Assembly: GCA_905202215.1 (NCBI GenBank)
Contig: CAJKRG010000008.1
Location: 1-64,000, forward strand
Length of the DNA stretch: 64,000 nt
Direction: 5' to 3'
Source of the DNA: an uncultured Porphyromonadaceae bacterium
GTDB lineage: Bacteria; Bacteroidota; Bacteroidia; Bacteroidales; Muribaculaceae
Shown: positions 53,062 through 61,595 of the stretch, piece after piece
Position numbering within the stretch: position 1 is the stretch's first letter
Layout: each line of letters begins with the position of its first letter
The notes under the pieces: generated by a model
Told to the model about the DNA's origin: nothing
Database searches by the model: none
Seen by the model: the letters and a program-made list of their open reading frames with translations, nothing else
Program-made: the position numbers and the translations under genes

Positions 53062-53901
53062 TTATATGCTTAAATCTATTTTGAAGTAATCTTCTAAAAA
53101 CTGTTTAGAGTTAATGGCGGTCTCTGGGAACATGCCACCTGTTATCAGTGTCTCGTATTGTTCGTAGGATTTGCAGAATAGGTTATGAAACATCTGATTA
53201 TATGCATTGCCAAATTTTTCATGGCTCTTTATATTCGGATGGGTGTCTAACCACTCTTGCATACAAGCTAACAGCCTTTTCAGGAACTTGGGATATTTCA
53301 TAAAATCACTTTTACCAGCATCACTCCGCATGGGACATCCGATACATCCAAGCCTGCGCTCAACGTGGAAATTGCCTTGTTCATCATAATAGAGCGGATG
53401 GCATTTAATGCCACGTTCACTTATGAAGTCTTCAACGTCTTTGTCGGTCCAATTTAGAATTGGCAGATATACTTGAGTATCCCCATTGTTGTATTCTCGA
53501 CAAATCTCCGGCTCTTTGTAACGTTTCTTACGATTGACACTTTCTACTCTGCGAATACCTTGAACAGCTCGGTTAAGAACTTTATACTCCTTTAGCTTTT
53601 CACAACAAAAGCGTGCGCGCCTTGTCGGACATCCTTTTTTCTTTACAAGGTCAAAGAATGTAATCCTCGGGGCAAATATCTCAACGCCTTTCGACTTGCA
53701 GTGGGCGATAGTGCCGGGTGGGTCGATTGTCGTGTTCTTGTAGATTGCCCGATAAGGTATGCCGGCCATTTTGGCAAGTTCCAATATTACCTCACTGTCT
53801 TTGCCTCCCGAAAACGATATTTCAATAGGACAATCGTCAGTTGGTATACTCCGCAATAGATAAATTGCAAAATCTACTTTCTTTTGGAGTTCAGGAGACA
53901 T
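53062..53901 (-). CDS. PAPS reductase / ATP-pyrophosphatase family protein
   Basis: 279 residues. The PP-loop SFSGGKDSEV (residues 29-38) binds ATP or PAPS. Cysteines follow in RARFCCEKLK and in RRLGCIGCPMRSD, a CxxC that could hold a metal or Fe-S cluster. Relatives act in sulfate assimilation, tRNA thiolation and DNA phosphorothioation (DndC-like). In phages they are usually of unknown role, perhaps nucleic-acid modification. It has a lower GC than its neighbours, suggesting separate acquisition, and lies between a coiled-coil membrane protein and the lectin-like protein. Confidence 0.8.
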   Translation of the reverse strand: MSPELQKKVDFAIYLLRSIPTDDCPIEISFSGGKDSEVILELAKMAGIPYRAIYKNTTIDPPGTIAHCKSKGVEIFAPRITFFDLVKKKGCPTRRARFCCEKLKEYKVLNRAVQGIRRVESVNRKKRYKEPEICREYNNGDTQVYLPILNWTDKDVEDFISERGIKCHPLYYDEQGNFHVERRLGCIGCPMRSDAGKSDFMKYPKFLKRLLACMQEWLDTHPNIKSHEKFGNAYNQMFHNLFCKSYEQYETLITGGMFPETAINSKQFLEDYFKIDLSI

Positions 53902-53904
53902 AGG

Positions 53905-54273
53905 TTATGAGTTGAGGGTTTCGCACAGTTCGTCGGCTTGGCGTCGGTTAAACTCGCTATCTTCATCGGAGAAGCGTTTGATGAAAGTGTGGTATTCCGA
54001 GCCGTCCACAAAACTCCGACGCAGTACGACCCAGTTCGGAGAGTCAACGCAGGGCGAGGCATAGTAGGTTACGTTGTCGTCGGTCATTGAATTGCAGACC
54101 TTGTCGAGAGAGCATTTTAAATACTTTTTATCATTGTCAAGCTCCTGATTTTTGTCTTTGAGTTTATTAACTTGTTTGCGGATCGAGTCATTTACTTTAG
54201 ACAGTCGGCAGGCTACGGCGAAAGTGATACCGAACATGGCAGCGACTACAAGTGATGTGATGGTTAGAAACAT
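53905..54273 (-). CDS. Membrane-anchored coiled-coil protein (122 residues)
   Basis: One N-terminal membrane segment (MFLTITSLVVAAMFGITFAV), then a coiled coil (KVNDSIRKQVNKLKDKNQEL), then a small soluble domain with NWVVLRRSFVDGSEYHTFIK. It ends three bases before the PAPS-reductase-like gene. The layout suits a membrane sensor or host-takeover protein, but no family is recognised. Confidence 0.6.
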   Translation of the reverse strand: MFLTITSLVVAAMFGITFAVACRLSKVNDSIRKQVNKLKDKNQELDNDKKYLKCSLDKVCNSMTDDNVTYYASPCVDSPNWVVLRRSFVDGSEYHTFIKRFSDEDSEFNRRQADELCETLNS

Positions 54274-54329
54274 TGTTTGATGATGTTTTTTGCGAGCAGG
54301 TTCGCTTTATCTTTACGAATTTTACAGTG

Positions 54330-55250
54330 TTATTTTTTTAGGAGATCGAGGATTGATGGAACGGTGCGATGTCCGGCGAGAACTTCGTCGCAGTATTGGC
54401 GAACTTGGTCATCGGACATTCGATCGAGTCCGAGAGCCTGGTATTGTGCGAAGTTCATGATGAGCTTATTCCCGGGGGCGGGTATGAGTCGTCGAAAACG
54501 TTCTTCGTCAGGATCAGGGATCGGCTCTGGCTTACGGCGCTGTGTTTCGGGGGTGTCGGGTGCCGGAGGCTGTCCGGCTACTTTGATTTTCATAGTGGAA
54601 ATGAGATGTCTTGACCAGTCGCTAAAATCGGTATGAGTAAGATCTGCGAGTTCCCATTCGGATATTATTTCATCGGCTATCTGGTGTAGTTTCGTGAGAT
54701 CGCATTTCCGAAAGCCTAAATTTTTACAAAGTGTCAGCAACGACTTAGAACGTTCTTCTGAGAAGAAGTTCCGGAGATATTGAGCATTAGTGTCTTTTGG
54801 AGGCAGCTTTTTTTTTGAAGTTTTTTCGATATTGGTTCCGGTCTTTTTTGCTGAAGAAGACGGAGGTGTGTCTATGAGTTTATATTCGTCGATACGAGTG
54901 AGCCTTTTATTGAGCCGTTTGATATTGCAGTAGCGTTGCTGGATTGAGCGTGATGTAAGTATTTTCTCCTTATCATAGAGGTTTTTATCGAAAAGGCCAA
55001 TTGATAAACAGCATTTTATAACTTCCGATATGTGGTTTTCTTCAAGGCCGGAAAGCTCCGACATTATGAATGGCAGCTCATTATCCCACCGCATGTAATA
55101 CCCATCTTTGTAGATAAGACAGAGCAGGAGAGTGTAGACAGAGACGGCAGCGCCGCCCTGATACTTGATTAATTTCCGTATTCTTATGTCCTGAAACATG
55201 TCGATATCCATCGGAAAATATTCAAGACCTTTTTTTGCCAGGCGTCCCAT
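54330..55250 (-). CDS. DUF4373-like replication-initiator-type protein
   Basis: 306 residues. The N-terminal 110 residues (KGLEYFPMDIDMFQDIRIRK through WDNELPFIMSELSGLEE) match the Lin1244/Lin1753-type winged-helix domain (DUF4373) of phage initiator and DnaD-like proteins. A basic linker (KKTGTNIEKTSKKKLPP) and a C-terminal helical domain ending in CDEVLAGHRTVPSILDLLKK follow. It probably opens the origin or loads helicase, and might act on the repeat array at 4.0-4.5 kb. It heads the replication gene block. Confidence 0.75.
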   Translation of the reverse strand: MGRLAKKGLEYFPMDIDMFQDIRIRKLIKYQGGAAVSVYTLLLCLIYKDGYYMRWDNELPFIMSELSGLEENHISEVIKCCLSIGLFDKNLYDKEKILTSRSIQQRYCNIKRLNKRLTRIDEYKLIDTPPSSSAKKTGTNIEKTSKKKLPPKDTNAQYLRNFFSEERSKSLLTLCKNLGFRKCDLTKLHQIADEIISEWELADLTHTDFSDWSRHLISTMKIKVAGQPPAPDTPETQRRKPEPIPDPDEERFRRLIPAPGNKLIMNFAQYQALGLDRMSDDQVRQYCDEVLAGHRTVPSILDLLKK

Positions 55251-55261
55251 ATCAGTAATTG

Positions 55262-55642
55262 TTATTTTTCAGTAATTGTTATGCCGTAGATCTGAAGCAT
55301 TAGCTTTTTCTTAATTTTGTAGATGTTGGTCTGGACGCCCTTGGTGTCTTCGACAATCTGTCTGCCATTGGAATCCGTATAGACGAAATCGGCGATGTAA
55401 CAGCATGGCTTAACCTCGTTTCCGTAGGCGTCGCGTTGTGCCGGAATCAATTCGAAGCGAACCTGTTCTCTCAGGTTTGAAATCAGGCCCGCGCGCTCCA
55501 TGAGTTTGAGTTGACAGGCACGGCCGTGTTCCTTTTTGGAATCATATCCACCGGAACGGATAGCGCCGTACTTGTTTTTGCGCTTACTTTTTGAAGCGCG
55601 CAGGGCTTTGTATTCTTCAACCGTCAGCTTTTCCTGTTTCAT
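55262..55642 (-). CDS. DUF1064 family nuclease-like protein
   Basis: 126 residues from ATG at 55642 (an upstream in-frame extension overlaps the previous gene). KNKYGAIRSGGYDSKKEHGR then LREQVRFELIPAQRD and IADFVYTDSNGRQIVEDTKG are the DUF1064 signature, a PD-(D/E)XK-like fold (E in KKEHG, D in ADF, E/K in VEDTKG). Members are proposed Holliday-junction or branch nucleases in phage replication. Located between the initiator-like gene and DUF4494. Confidence 0.8.
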   Translation of the reverse strand: MKQEKLTVEEYKALRASKSKRKNKYGAIRSGGYDSKKEHGRACQLKLMERAGLISNLREQVRFELIPAQRDAYGNEVKPCCYIADFVYTDSNGRQIVEDTKGVQTNIYKIKKKLMLQIYGITITEK

Positions 55643-56075
55643 CGGATAGGAACTTTGCCGGATAGACGTCCATGATTTTTGTCTCGGCAACTTTTTCGAT
55701 GTCGAAGTCGGCCATTGTGCCTTTCATGCCTTTGTTGAAGCGGTCGGTGGCGTCCTGTTGAGAGTTGGCCTGAACCATGACATAGACAGGAGATCGCCGT
55801 TCTTTGGCTGTTTTCTCGTCGATTGTGATGATGTTGAACTTAACGAGCCACCATTTGTCGGCGGTTTCGTCGGGGAATATCTCAGCGATGTTTGTCTTTT
55901 TGATTGCCGGTATGCTGAAATCGCCGGATATGAACGGGCGTATTTCTTCGATGATATGAGCTTCGGCTTCGGTGAAGCTCAGAGCGTCGACGAGGTAAGG
56001 TTCGGTTACTCTCTTGACGCTGCCGTTCTCCATCATTTTGTCGTAACGGACTTTGCATTCAAACCACAGTGCCAT
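55617..56075 (-). CDS. DUF4494 protein
   Basis: 152 residues. MALWFECKVRYDKMMENGSV and SFTEAEAHIIEEIRPFISGD are characteristic of DUF4494, a family found almost only in Bacteroidetes genomes and phages. No catalytic residues are evident; a small alpha/beta fold is likely. It lies between HU and DUF1064 and overlaps the latter by 26 bases. Role unknown, probably in DNA metabolism by context. Confidence 0.8.
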   Translation of the reverse strand: MALWFECKVRYDKMMENGSVKRVTEPYLVDALSFTEAEAHIIEEIRPFISGDFSIPAIKKTNIAEIFPDETADKWWLVKFNIITIDEKTAKERRSPVYVMVQANSQQDATDRFNKGMKGTMADFDIEKVAETKIMDVYPAKFLSDETGKADG

Positions 56076-56080
56076 GATGT

Positions 56081-56356
56081 TTATGAATTGAGTTTTTCTT
56101 TGAGTTCTTTGGAGAGGACGAGTTTTGCGGAGCGGTGGGCCGGGATTACGATGGGTGTGTCGGTGCTCATGTTGCGACCAATTTTCTCGGCTTTTTTGAC
56201 CGGCTTTATGGTTGCGAAGCCTCGGAGGGTTACCGCCTCACCACGGGCGAGGGCGTCGGAGATTGCGTTGAGAACGCCGTCGACGGCCCGAATGGCTGAT
56301 GAACGATGAAGACCACAATTGTCTGTGAGGTGGTCGATGATGTCTTGTTTTGTCAT
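56081..56356 (-). CDS. HU-family DNA-binding protein
   Basis: 91 residues with the HU/IHF plan: N-terminal helices (MTKQDIIDHLTDNCGLHRSS), GEAVTLRGFATIKPVKKAEK as the beta saddle, and the arm region GRNMSTDTPIVIPAHRSAKL, with the usual GRNP-type sequence altered to GRNMST. It would bend phage DNA at the origin, in recombination or in packaging. Its ATG overlaps the previous stop. Confidence 0.93.
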   Translation of the reverse strand: MTKQDIIDHLTDNCGLHRSSAIRAVDGVLNAISDALARGEAVTLRGFATIKPVKKAEKIGRNMSTDTPIVIPAHRSAKLVLSKELKEKLNS

Positions 56357-56526
56357 TGTTTTGTTGTTTGTTGTTTCTGGAGTTTATGGGTTATCTTGTC
56401 TTTGAGCCGGTTTATAGCCCAGGCGTGGTTGCTGTTGCGCAGCCCTTTCTTTGATTTGTAATGTTCGATAGCGATGTCGAGACACAACAGGATACGCTCG
56501 GTGTCGGTATTGCTGATTTCAACCAT
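56353..56526 (-). CDS. Small helical protein between helicase and HU (57 residues)
   Basis: MVEISNTDTERILLCLDIAI continues as a helix-rich basic protein ending KLQKQQTTKQ. Its start overlaps the helicase stop by 8 bases and its stop overlaps the HU start (ATGA), which supports it as a real gene. Function unknown. Confidence 0.65.
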   Translation of the reverse strand: MVEISNTDTERILLCLDIAIEHYKSKKGLRNSNHAWAINRLKDKITHKLQKQQTTKQ

Positions 56527-57922
56527 GGTCCATGAACAGGTTTACCAATTCATCGAAATAGAGTTGGTCGGTTGGTATATCGTCGTCGGTGCCTAATATC
56601 TGATTGGCGATTGACTTTTTTTCGTGGATAATCTGGTAGAGTTTATGGTCGATAGTGTGCTGTCCGAGCAAATAATAGCACGTCACGTTCTCTTTTTGGC
56701 CTATGCGGTGGCAGCGGTCTTCGCATTGGCAGCAGTCGGCGTAGGTCCACGGAAATTCCACAAAGGCGACGGAAGAGGAGGCGGTGAGGGTAAGGCCGAC
56801 GCCGGCGGCTTTGATGGAGCAGATTGCGAGGCGGGAGTGTCCGGCCTGAAAGCTATCCACAGCGGCCTGTTTCTCGACGAGGCTTTCACGGCCTGTAATT
56901 GTGACGGCTTTCGGGAATTGCTTTTTGAGGGCGTCGACGATGTCATGGTAGGAGCAGAAGACAACGAGGGGTTTGTCGTTGGCAAGGTGTGTACGGATGA
57001 AGTCGACGGCCTGTTTTACTTTGCCTTTGGCAGACAGTGAGCGCAGGGTCATAAACTTTACCAATGCTTTCATGCGCATTTTGCGGCGTATCTCGACGTC
57101 GGTACATTCGGTGTATTCTTCGAGATAGCGGCGTAGGTCGTTTTCGGCAAGGTCGTATTCTTCGCGGTTGCTGATGTCGACGTATAGATCGACGCGGGTT
57201 TTGTCGGGTAAGTCGGTCAGGACTGTTTTTTTCTCGCGGCGTATCATGCATTTTTCATATAGCAGTCGCGATAGCTCCGTGAGGTCGCTGTCTTTGTCGG
57301 CGTAGTCGGACAAGAATTTACTCTTGCCGCCAAACTGACACAATCGCTCCATGATTGAGAGCTGTGAAACGAGGTCGTGAGGACGGTTGACTACGGGGGT
57401 GCCGGATAGCAGCACGATATAAGGCTTGCCGGTGGTAATGCCTTTTGTGAAGATTGTCTGTTGGGCGGAGGGGTCTTTGACGCGGTGGCTCTCGTCGATT
57501 ATAACGGAGCGGAAGCGTTTAATCTCCGGGCAGAAAACGACATCTTTCAATCGGAATGTGCCGTTGGCTCTTATATCCCATACGAAGTATTTACGCAGGC
57601 TCTCATAGTTGACAATGGCAATCTGATACATGCCCATCTGGAGAAGATAGGGCCATGTGGTGCGGGTTGAGTTGTCGAGGACGAGGGCTTTTTTGTCGGT
57701 AAATTTCTCAAATTCGCGCTGCCAATTTATCTTTAGCGAGGCGGGGCAGATAACCAGGCAGGGGTAAGCGTTTGCGCAGTCGGCAATACCTATGCTCTGC
57801 AAGGTTTTACCAAGCCCCGGCTCGTCGCCGATAATCAGCCGCTTCTTCTGCAAACCGAAAAGAATGCCGTCACGCTGATAGGGGTAAGGCTCGACACGAA
57901 GATTATGTTTTAATTCGGGCAT
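56519..57922 (-). CDS. SNF2-like superfamily 2 helicase
   Basis: 467 residues from ATG at 57922; the frame is open upstream but the extension overlaps the exonuclease gene. Motifs: Q-motif region YPYQRDGILF, Walker A GDEPGLGKT (32-40), DESH in VIIDESHRVKD, motif III LLSGTPVVNR and motif VI CCQCEDRCHRIGQ. The compact size without accessory domains is typical of phage replicative or recombination helicases. It remodels DNA with ATP and belongs with exonuclease and RecT. Four-gene overlaps show one operon. Confidence 0.9.
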   Translation of the reverse strand: MPELKHNLRVEPYPYQRDGILFGLQKKRLIIGDEPGLGKTLQSIGIADCANAYPCLVICPASLKINWQREFEKFTDKKALVLDNSTRTTWPYLLQMGMYQIAIVNYESLRKYFVWDIRANGTFRLKDVVFCPEIKRFRSVIIDESHRVKDPSAQQTIFTKGITTGKPYIVLLSGTPVVNRPHDLVSQLSIMERLCQFGGKSKFLSDYADKDSDLTELSRLLYEKCMIRREKKTVLTDLPDKTRVDLYVDISNREEYDLAENDLRRYLEEYTECTDVEIRRKMRMKALVKFMTLRSLSAKGKVKQAVDFIRTHLANDKPLVVFCSYHDIVDALKKQFPKAVTITGRESLVEKQAAVDSFQAGHSRLAICSIKAAGVGLTLTASSSVAFVEFPWTYADCCQCEDRCHRIGQKENVTCYYLLGQHTIDHKLYQIIHEKKSIANQILGTDDDIPTDQLYFDELVNLFMDHG

Positions 57923-57924
57923 GG

Positions 57925-58587
57925 CTAATAGAGGTTGAAGCACCAGTACTGAAATGCGAGTTCTTCGTATTTTTCGCGGCCACGGGTGTATATCTCGTCG
58001 CCTCGCTCGATGAATTTTTTGAATATCTTGCAGTTTTTCTTTGATATTGCATAGATGAAATCGCGGTTGGAGCGGGCGATGTCCATATACCATGCGCGGG
58101 AGCGGTCCCAATCGAAGAAGTCGACGGCTTCATCGAATTCTGACTGAGAGGCGGCAAAGGTGGTTTTGAGGTCGCCGCCGAAATGACAGGGTCTCAACCA
58201 CCAATCCCACTTACAGCGAGTGGCGAGAGAGAAAGGGAAGCCGCCATACTCAAATTGTTGCTGCGGATTTACCATGAAGCATTGAGTTTCGGCTTCGGCT
58301 AACACTTTTGCAAGAAAGGGGTCGCGCCGGGCTTCCATGCGCAGAGCACGGTGCATTTCCTGTGCATGGCGAAACTCGTCGTTGGTGTAGAGAAGGTCAT
58401 CGACGGTGTGGCGATAGTAATTTACGCGCTTCGGTTCGGTGATTATGGCGTCTACGAGGTTACCGAACCGAAAAGCGGCTTCTTTATCCCCGAATTGCAT
58501 ACGGGGGTGGAGAATGTTTTTCAGTTCGGTAAGGTCGGAGTTGGAGACCTCGCTACGAAGATAATATGTATCGGGATTGAGGTTCAT
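57925..58587 (-). CDS. PD-(D/E)XK exonuclease (RecB/RecE-like)
   Basis: 220 residues. The N-terminus resembles the RecE-type fold (SNSDLTELKNILHPRMQFGD), with AAFRFGNLVDAIITEP as motif I region and HFGGDLKTTFAASQSEFDEA as the D-x-K core. This family degrades one strand of duplex ends to load an annealing protein. RecT lies two genes upstream, so the two form a phage recombination pair. Stop is 2 bases before the helicase start. Confidence 0.85.
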   Translation of the reverse strand: MNLNPDTYYLRSEVSNSDLTELKNILHPRMQFGDKEAAFRFGNLVDAIITEPKRVNYYRHTVDDLLYTNDEFRHAQEMHRALRMEARRDPFLAKVLAEAETQCFMVNPQQQFEYGGFPFSLATRCKWDWWLRPCHFGGDLKTTFAASQSEFDEAVDFFDWDRSRAWYMDIARSNRDFIYAISKKNCKIFKKFIERGDEIYTRGREKYEELAFQYWCFNLY

Positions 58588-58588
58588 A

Positions 58589-59797
58589 TTACTGCGCTTT
58601 TACGTCGTCGTAATATTCGAGGCCGGTATTTTCTACGAGGATTTCTTCTTTGGTGGCGAGTTTTTCGCAGAAGGTGAGTTGTTTTTTGAATATTTTGGCA
58701 AGTTCGTCGACGGAGAGTTTGCAGCCCTCATGTTGCCACCATAGCGAGATTATTGCGAGGTACGCAGCGGGGTTGTGGACTTTGATCTTCTTGCTGACTT
58801 TTGTCTTCGGAGTATAGACTTGGGCGGCCTTTGCCATGCTGAAGAGGCCGGCCATTTCGGCATTGGCTTTGTCTAACTCGGCTTTCCGGGCGGCTTCGGC
58901 CTCGGCCTTTTGACGTTCCTGTTCCTTTCGGGCAGCTTCTTCGGCCTCGCGTCTGGCTATGTCGGCCTTTAGCCGGGCAGCTTCGGCTGCTGAGGCTTCG
59001 GCCATTCGTTCGAGTTCGGTTTTCTTCGAGGGCAGTTTGTCGAGTATTTCGCAGCGGTATTCGTCGACCTCGTTCACGAATTGTTTCCGGAATTGTGGGA
59101 GAAGTTTCTGGAATACCTTTTCGCGGATGGTTTTGGCTTCGTCGGGCGACAGATTGTATGGCTGGCGTACTGTCGAAGGAGGACACCAATCGGCAGGGAG
59201 TGCCGACTGATAGCCGGTGACGGTGTCGAAGACCGCGGTGTAGTTGTCGAGGGTCACGCAGCTGTTCATCTGGGTGAGATCATTGATGGAGCTGGAGACG
59301 AGGTTGCTGAATGAGCGACGGTAGTCTTCTTCGACGGCAACTCGGTATGTCTCTTTGGCCTTGGCGAGTTCCTGAGCGGCGAGTTGCTCCTGGCGCAGGC
59401 GCTCCTGTTCCTCGCGTTTCTTTGCGGCATAGGCGTTGCGATATTGAGAGAGCTGATAAGGAATTGTATCTTTCTTTGTGGGGTCGATGGTGTTTTCGAG
59501 CAGAGTAAACTCGGAGCGTACCATGTCGAACAGTTTTGTGACGGAAGATCGGCGCTCGTTCATGTCGCTTACTGATTTCCGGGCTGATGAAAGGTAACCG
59601 GCAATCCGCATGTCGAGTTCGTCGGTCATGCCACCGGCTGTGATTTCATCGAGAAGCGCCTGACCTTTTTTCAGGCCACGTTCGCAAATACCACGGTTGA
59701 TACGGTAGGATTCGGGACCGGCCTTGACAATAGTAGCGATGTTTTCCTGACGCACGATCACGGCGTCGGAAAGAGGGATAAGTTGTTGGTTGCTCAT
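58589..59797 (-). CDS. Coiled-coil protein of the recombination operon
   Basis: 402 residues. Helical N-terminal part (ITAGGMTDELDMRIAGYLSS), a Lys/Glu/Gln-rich coiled coil (~115-160), a middle domain, a second long coiled coil (~265-330, Ala/Glu/Arg-rich) and a conserved C-terminal domain (HNPAAYLAIISLWWQHEGCK). It sits between exonuclease and RecT, where such proteins are common in Bacteroidales phages. It may bridge the recombination proteins; no enzymatic motif is visible. Confidence 0.7.
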   Translation of the reverse strand: MSNQQLIPLSDAVIVRQENIATIVKAGPESYRINRGICERGLKKGQALLDEITAGGMTDELDMRIAGYLSSARKSVSDMNERRSSVTKLFDMVRSEFTLLENTIDPTKKDTIPYQLSQYRNAYAAKKREEQERLRQEQLAAQELAKAKETYRVAVEEDYRRSFSNLVSSSINDLTQMNSCVTLDNYTAVFDTVTGYQSALPADWCPPSTVRQPYNLSPDEAKTIREKVFQKLLPQFRKQFVNEVDEYRCEILDKLPSKKTELERMAEASAAEAARLKADIARREAEEAARKEQERQKAEAEAARKAELDKANAEMAGLFSMAKAAQVYTPKTKVSKKIKVHNPAAYLAIISLWWQHEGCKLSVDELAKIFKKQLTFCEKLATKEEILVENTGLEYYDDVKAQ

Positions 59798-59860
59798 GTT
59801 TATGGGAGTGTTGGGCCGTGTCTACTCCCGAGGAAGCAGGCACGGCAGGTTGTGTATTTG

Positions 59861-60814
59861 TCAGAATATACCGTCGTCGCCTTCGGACTGTGCGGGGTCG
59901 ATGGTCACGCCGGCGGACATGTCGGGGGCGGGTGCAAAGCTTTCCTCTTTGGAGGCTTCGTTCTGTTGGTTGTCGCCCATGCCGTAGAGGTCGTCTTCCG
60001 GTTGCGGGGCGTCGTCGGATTCGTAGGTTGTACCCTTGCCAATGCGTAGCTTGGGGTAGGTTCTGAATGCGTGTTTGATACATTTGGCCATAAGGAAACC
60101 GCTGTCGATACGGTTGCCTTCGCCTGAGGTGTAGAGTGCGTTGGGTGTTTCGACGTATGATCTTGTGTTGTTATCCCATTTTTTGTTGGCCCGGCCTGAG
60201 TATTCGGCGAGTCGACGCCAGTCTTCTTCGAGAAGCACGGCATAGTCTATTGAGCCGTCGGCACGTGTTATGCGCATGAAGCATGCGACCGGCTTTTGGG
60301 AGTTGTGGTTTATGTTGAGGGTGTATTCGACTGATTTTGTGCCGCCTTTGTCGGTAAAGCTGAAACCGTCGCCTTCGTAGACGATGACGGGGTTGTCGGC
60401 GTGGCGTATCTGTCCGGCGCGGGTGCGCTGTATGAGTTCGCCATAGCCGGAGATTGTGAGGGTGCAGCGCTGTTCGTAGATGTCTTTTCCGTTGGTGTCT
60501 TTGGCTCCGGTCTTGTAACCGCGTGGCTGAAGATATGCAAGGGCCCGTGTTCCGGGTTCGACCGAGAGGCCGCAGACGGCAAGGTCGATAAAGGCGATGA
60601 AGATAGATACGGGTGTACAGTTTTTTAGGTTGGCACTGTCGGCCAGGAGTCGGTTGAAGTGGATTGCTTCGCGCTCGTAGACGGCTTCGGCGTCGGTCTG
60701 GCTCCATAGCGCACCGTAAAGGTCAATGAAGCGTTGGCGCACAAGGTCGTCCTTGACGATTTCCATCGGGTTGAGGTCGGCGATGTGTTTTGCAGAGATT
60801 GTTACTTTGCTCAT
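59861..60814 (-). CDS. recT: RecT-family single-strand annealing protein
   Basis: 317 residues. The core shows the RecT pattern: SIFIAFIDLAVCGLSVEPGT, AYLQPRGYKTG, CTLTISGYGELIQRTRAGQI, and a conserved SGFLMAKCIKHAFRTYPKLR. The C-terminus is acidic and disordered, as usual. It anneals complementary single strands made by the exonuclease, giving recombination-dependent replication or repair. First gene of this minus-strand operon; a terminator upstream isolates it from the tRNA region. Confidence 0.93.
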   Translation of the reverse strand: MSKVTISAKHIADLNPMEIVKDDLVRQRFIDLYGALWSQTDAEAVYEREAIHFNRLLADSANLKNCTPVSIFIAFIDLAVCGLSVEPGTRALAYLQPRGYKTGAKDTNGKDIYEQRCTLTISGYGELIQRTRAGQIRHADNPVIVYEGDGFSFTDKGGTKSVEYTLNINHNSQKPVACFMRITRADGSIDYAVLLEEDWRRLAEYSGRANKKWDNNTRSYVETPNALYTSGEGNRIDSGFLMAKCIKHAFRTYPKLRIGKGTTYESDDAPQPEDDLYGMGDNQQNEASKEESFAPAPDMSAGVTIDPAQSEGDDGIF

Positions 60815-60869
60815 AGGGCGGAGGTGTTTGGGGTTGTTTATAATGTGTGGGAGTGGTGATCATGTATGG

Positions 60870-60902
60870 AAAAACCGGCCGGGCGCTGTGGCCCGACCGG
60901 CA
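60870..60902 (-). terminator. Intrinsic terminator of the tRNA region
   Basis: On the minus strand GCCGGTCGGGC pairs with GCCCGGCCGGT around CACAGC, then a run of T (60874-60870). It ends transcripts that pass through the tRNA loci before recT. Confidence 0.8.
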
Positions 60903-60936
60903 CCCAAGCATGAGCAGAACCCACATTCTGCTTTTG

Positions 60937-61020
60937 TGGAAGAAAAGGGAGTCGAACCCTTACGGTCTTGCGACCACCGCATTTTGAGTGCGGCGCGTCT
61001 ACCATTTTCGCCATTCTTCC
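60937..61020 (-). tRNA. tRNA-Leu (CAA)
   Basis: Full cloverleaf of 84 bases with a long variable arm. Acceptor GGAAGAA pairs with TTCTTCC (discriminator A). The anticodon stem is CCGCA/TGCGG with loop CTCAAAA, giving CAA. The variable arm is GGTCGCAAGACC-like and the T-arm GGGTTCGACTCCC. CCA is not encoded. It may support UUG-rich phage genes or replace a host tRNA. Confidence 0.88.
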
Positions 61021-61025
61021 GGAAA

Positions 61026-61056
61026 GGGGCGCCATCGTCTCACGACGGGAGCACCC
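61026..61056 (-). other. Spacer hairpin between tRNA loci
   Basis: On the minus strand GGGTGC...CGTC-GTGA-GACG...GCGCCC forms a stem with an internal loop and a GTGA tetraloop, just before the tRNA-Leu. It may guide processing or act as a weak terminator. Confidence 0.5.
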
Positions 61057-61096
61057 GTAACAAAAAAATATGAAAGTTGTTATCGCTTTGGTTTTG

Positions 61097-61174
61097 CGGG
61101 GGGTGCGGGAGTCGAACCCGCCTCTCTGCGTCGGCGCGCCTCGGCAGTGTTTCGCCATCGAATACTGATCGCCC
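61097..61174 (-). tRNA. Aberrant tRNA-like locus, Leu-like
   Basis: It has a perfect T-arm (GCGGGTTCGACTCCCGC) and a D-arm region (ATGGCGAAA...GGCGCGCC) that matches the neighbouring tRNA-Leu, in a 78-base span. No proper 5-bp anticodon stem with a 7-base loop can be drawn, and the acceptor has two mismatches. It is probably a degenerate tRNA-Leu or a tRNA mimic. Confidence 0.35.
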
Positions 61175-61176
61175 GG

Positions 61177-61209
61177 AAAAAATCCGTCCACGCTTCACAG
61201 CGGAGACGG
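61177..61209 (-). terminator. Terminator-like hairpin upstream of the Leu-like locus
   Basis: On the minus strand CCGTC-TC-CGCT-GTGA-AGCG-TG-GACGG followed by a T run (61182-61177). The GTGA loop is the same as in the spacer hairpin at 61026-61056. Confidence 0.6.
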
Positions 61210-61246
61210 CCATGAACATTGAAATTGTATCTATGTGGTTGTTTAG

Positions 61247-61327
61247 GACGACAGGCAGGAGTCGAACCTGCGTGGTCGGAAGCCGAGGCCAATTTAAGGC
61301 AATACTAATGGCCGCCTCGGTTGTCGG
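61247..61327 (-). tRNA. Aberrant tRNA-like locus with Gly(UCC)-like anticodon loop
   Basis: The T-arm GCAGGTTCGACTCCTGC is perfect, and CGACA at the 5' end pairs with TGTCG at the 3' end. A CTTCCGA heptamer matches the loop of tRNA-Gly(UCC), but its flanks pair at only three of five positions. A 7-bp CCGAGGC/GCCTCGG stem competes with the cloverleaf, and the span is about eight bases too long. Confidence 0.35.
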
Positions 61328-61595
61328 GCATACCTACCCAAACCTTACACCGCATGCAGTCGTCACACACCATATTGGTTTTTATCTTTTTATCTTGGTG
61401 AGAGGTCAATATGTAGGGCAGCGACTTAACGCTGCATTAAAAGTCATACTTGCTACTGCGGCTCATAGTGTCCGTTCGTGTGTGTCGCGTCGGGGCGTTT
61501 ATCTCCCAGATTAGCTACCGTCTCGCTATGTATGGTTTGAGGTACGCGTACCTTGCGAGGTCAGGCCACCCACTATGGGCCGTTTTTATTGATTG
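61328..61595. other. Non-coding spacer inside the tRNA cluster
   Basis: About 270 bases with no convincing gene or T-arm. It contains a perfect 14-bp palindrome AGGTACGCGTACCT (~61535-61550) and a GCAGCG/CGCTGC hairpin near 61419-61436. It could hold a small RNA; nothing more can be supported. Confidence 0.5.
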
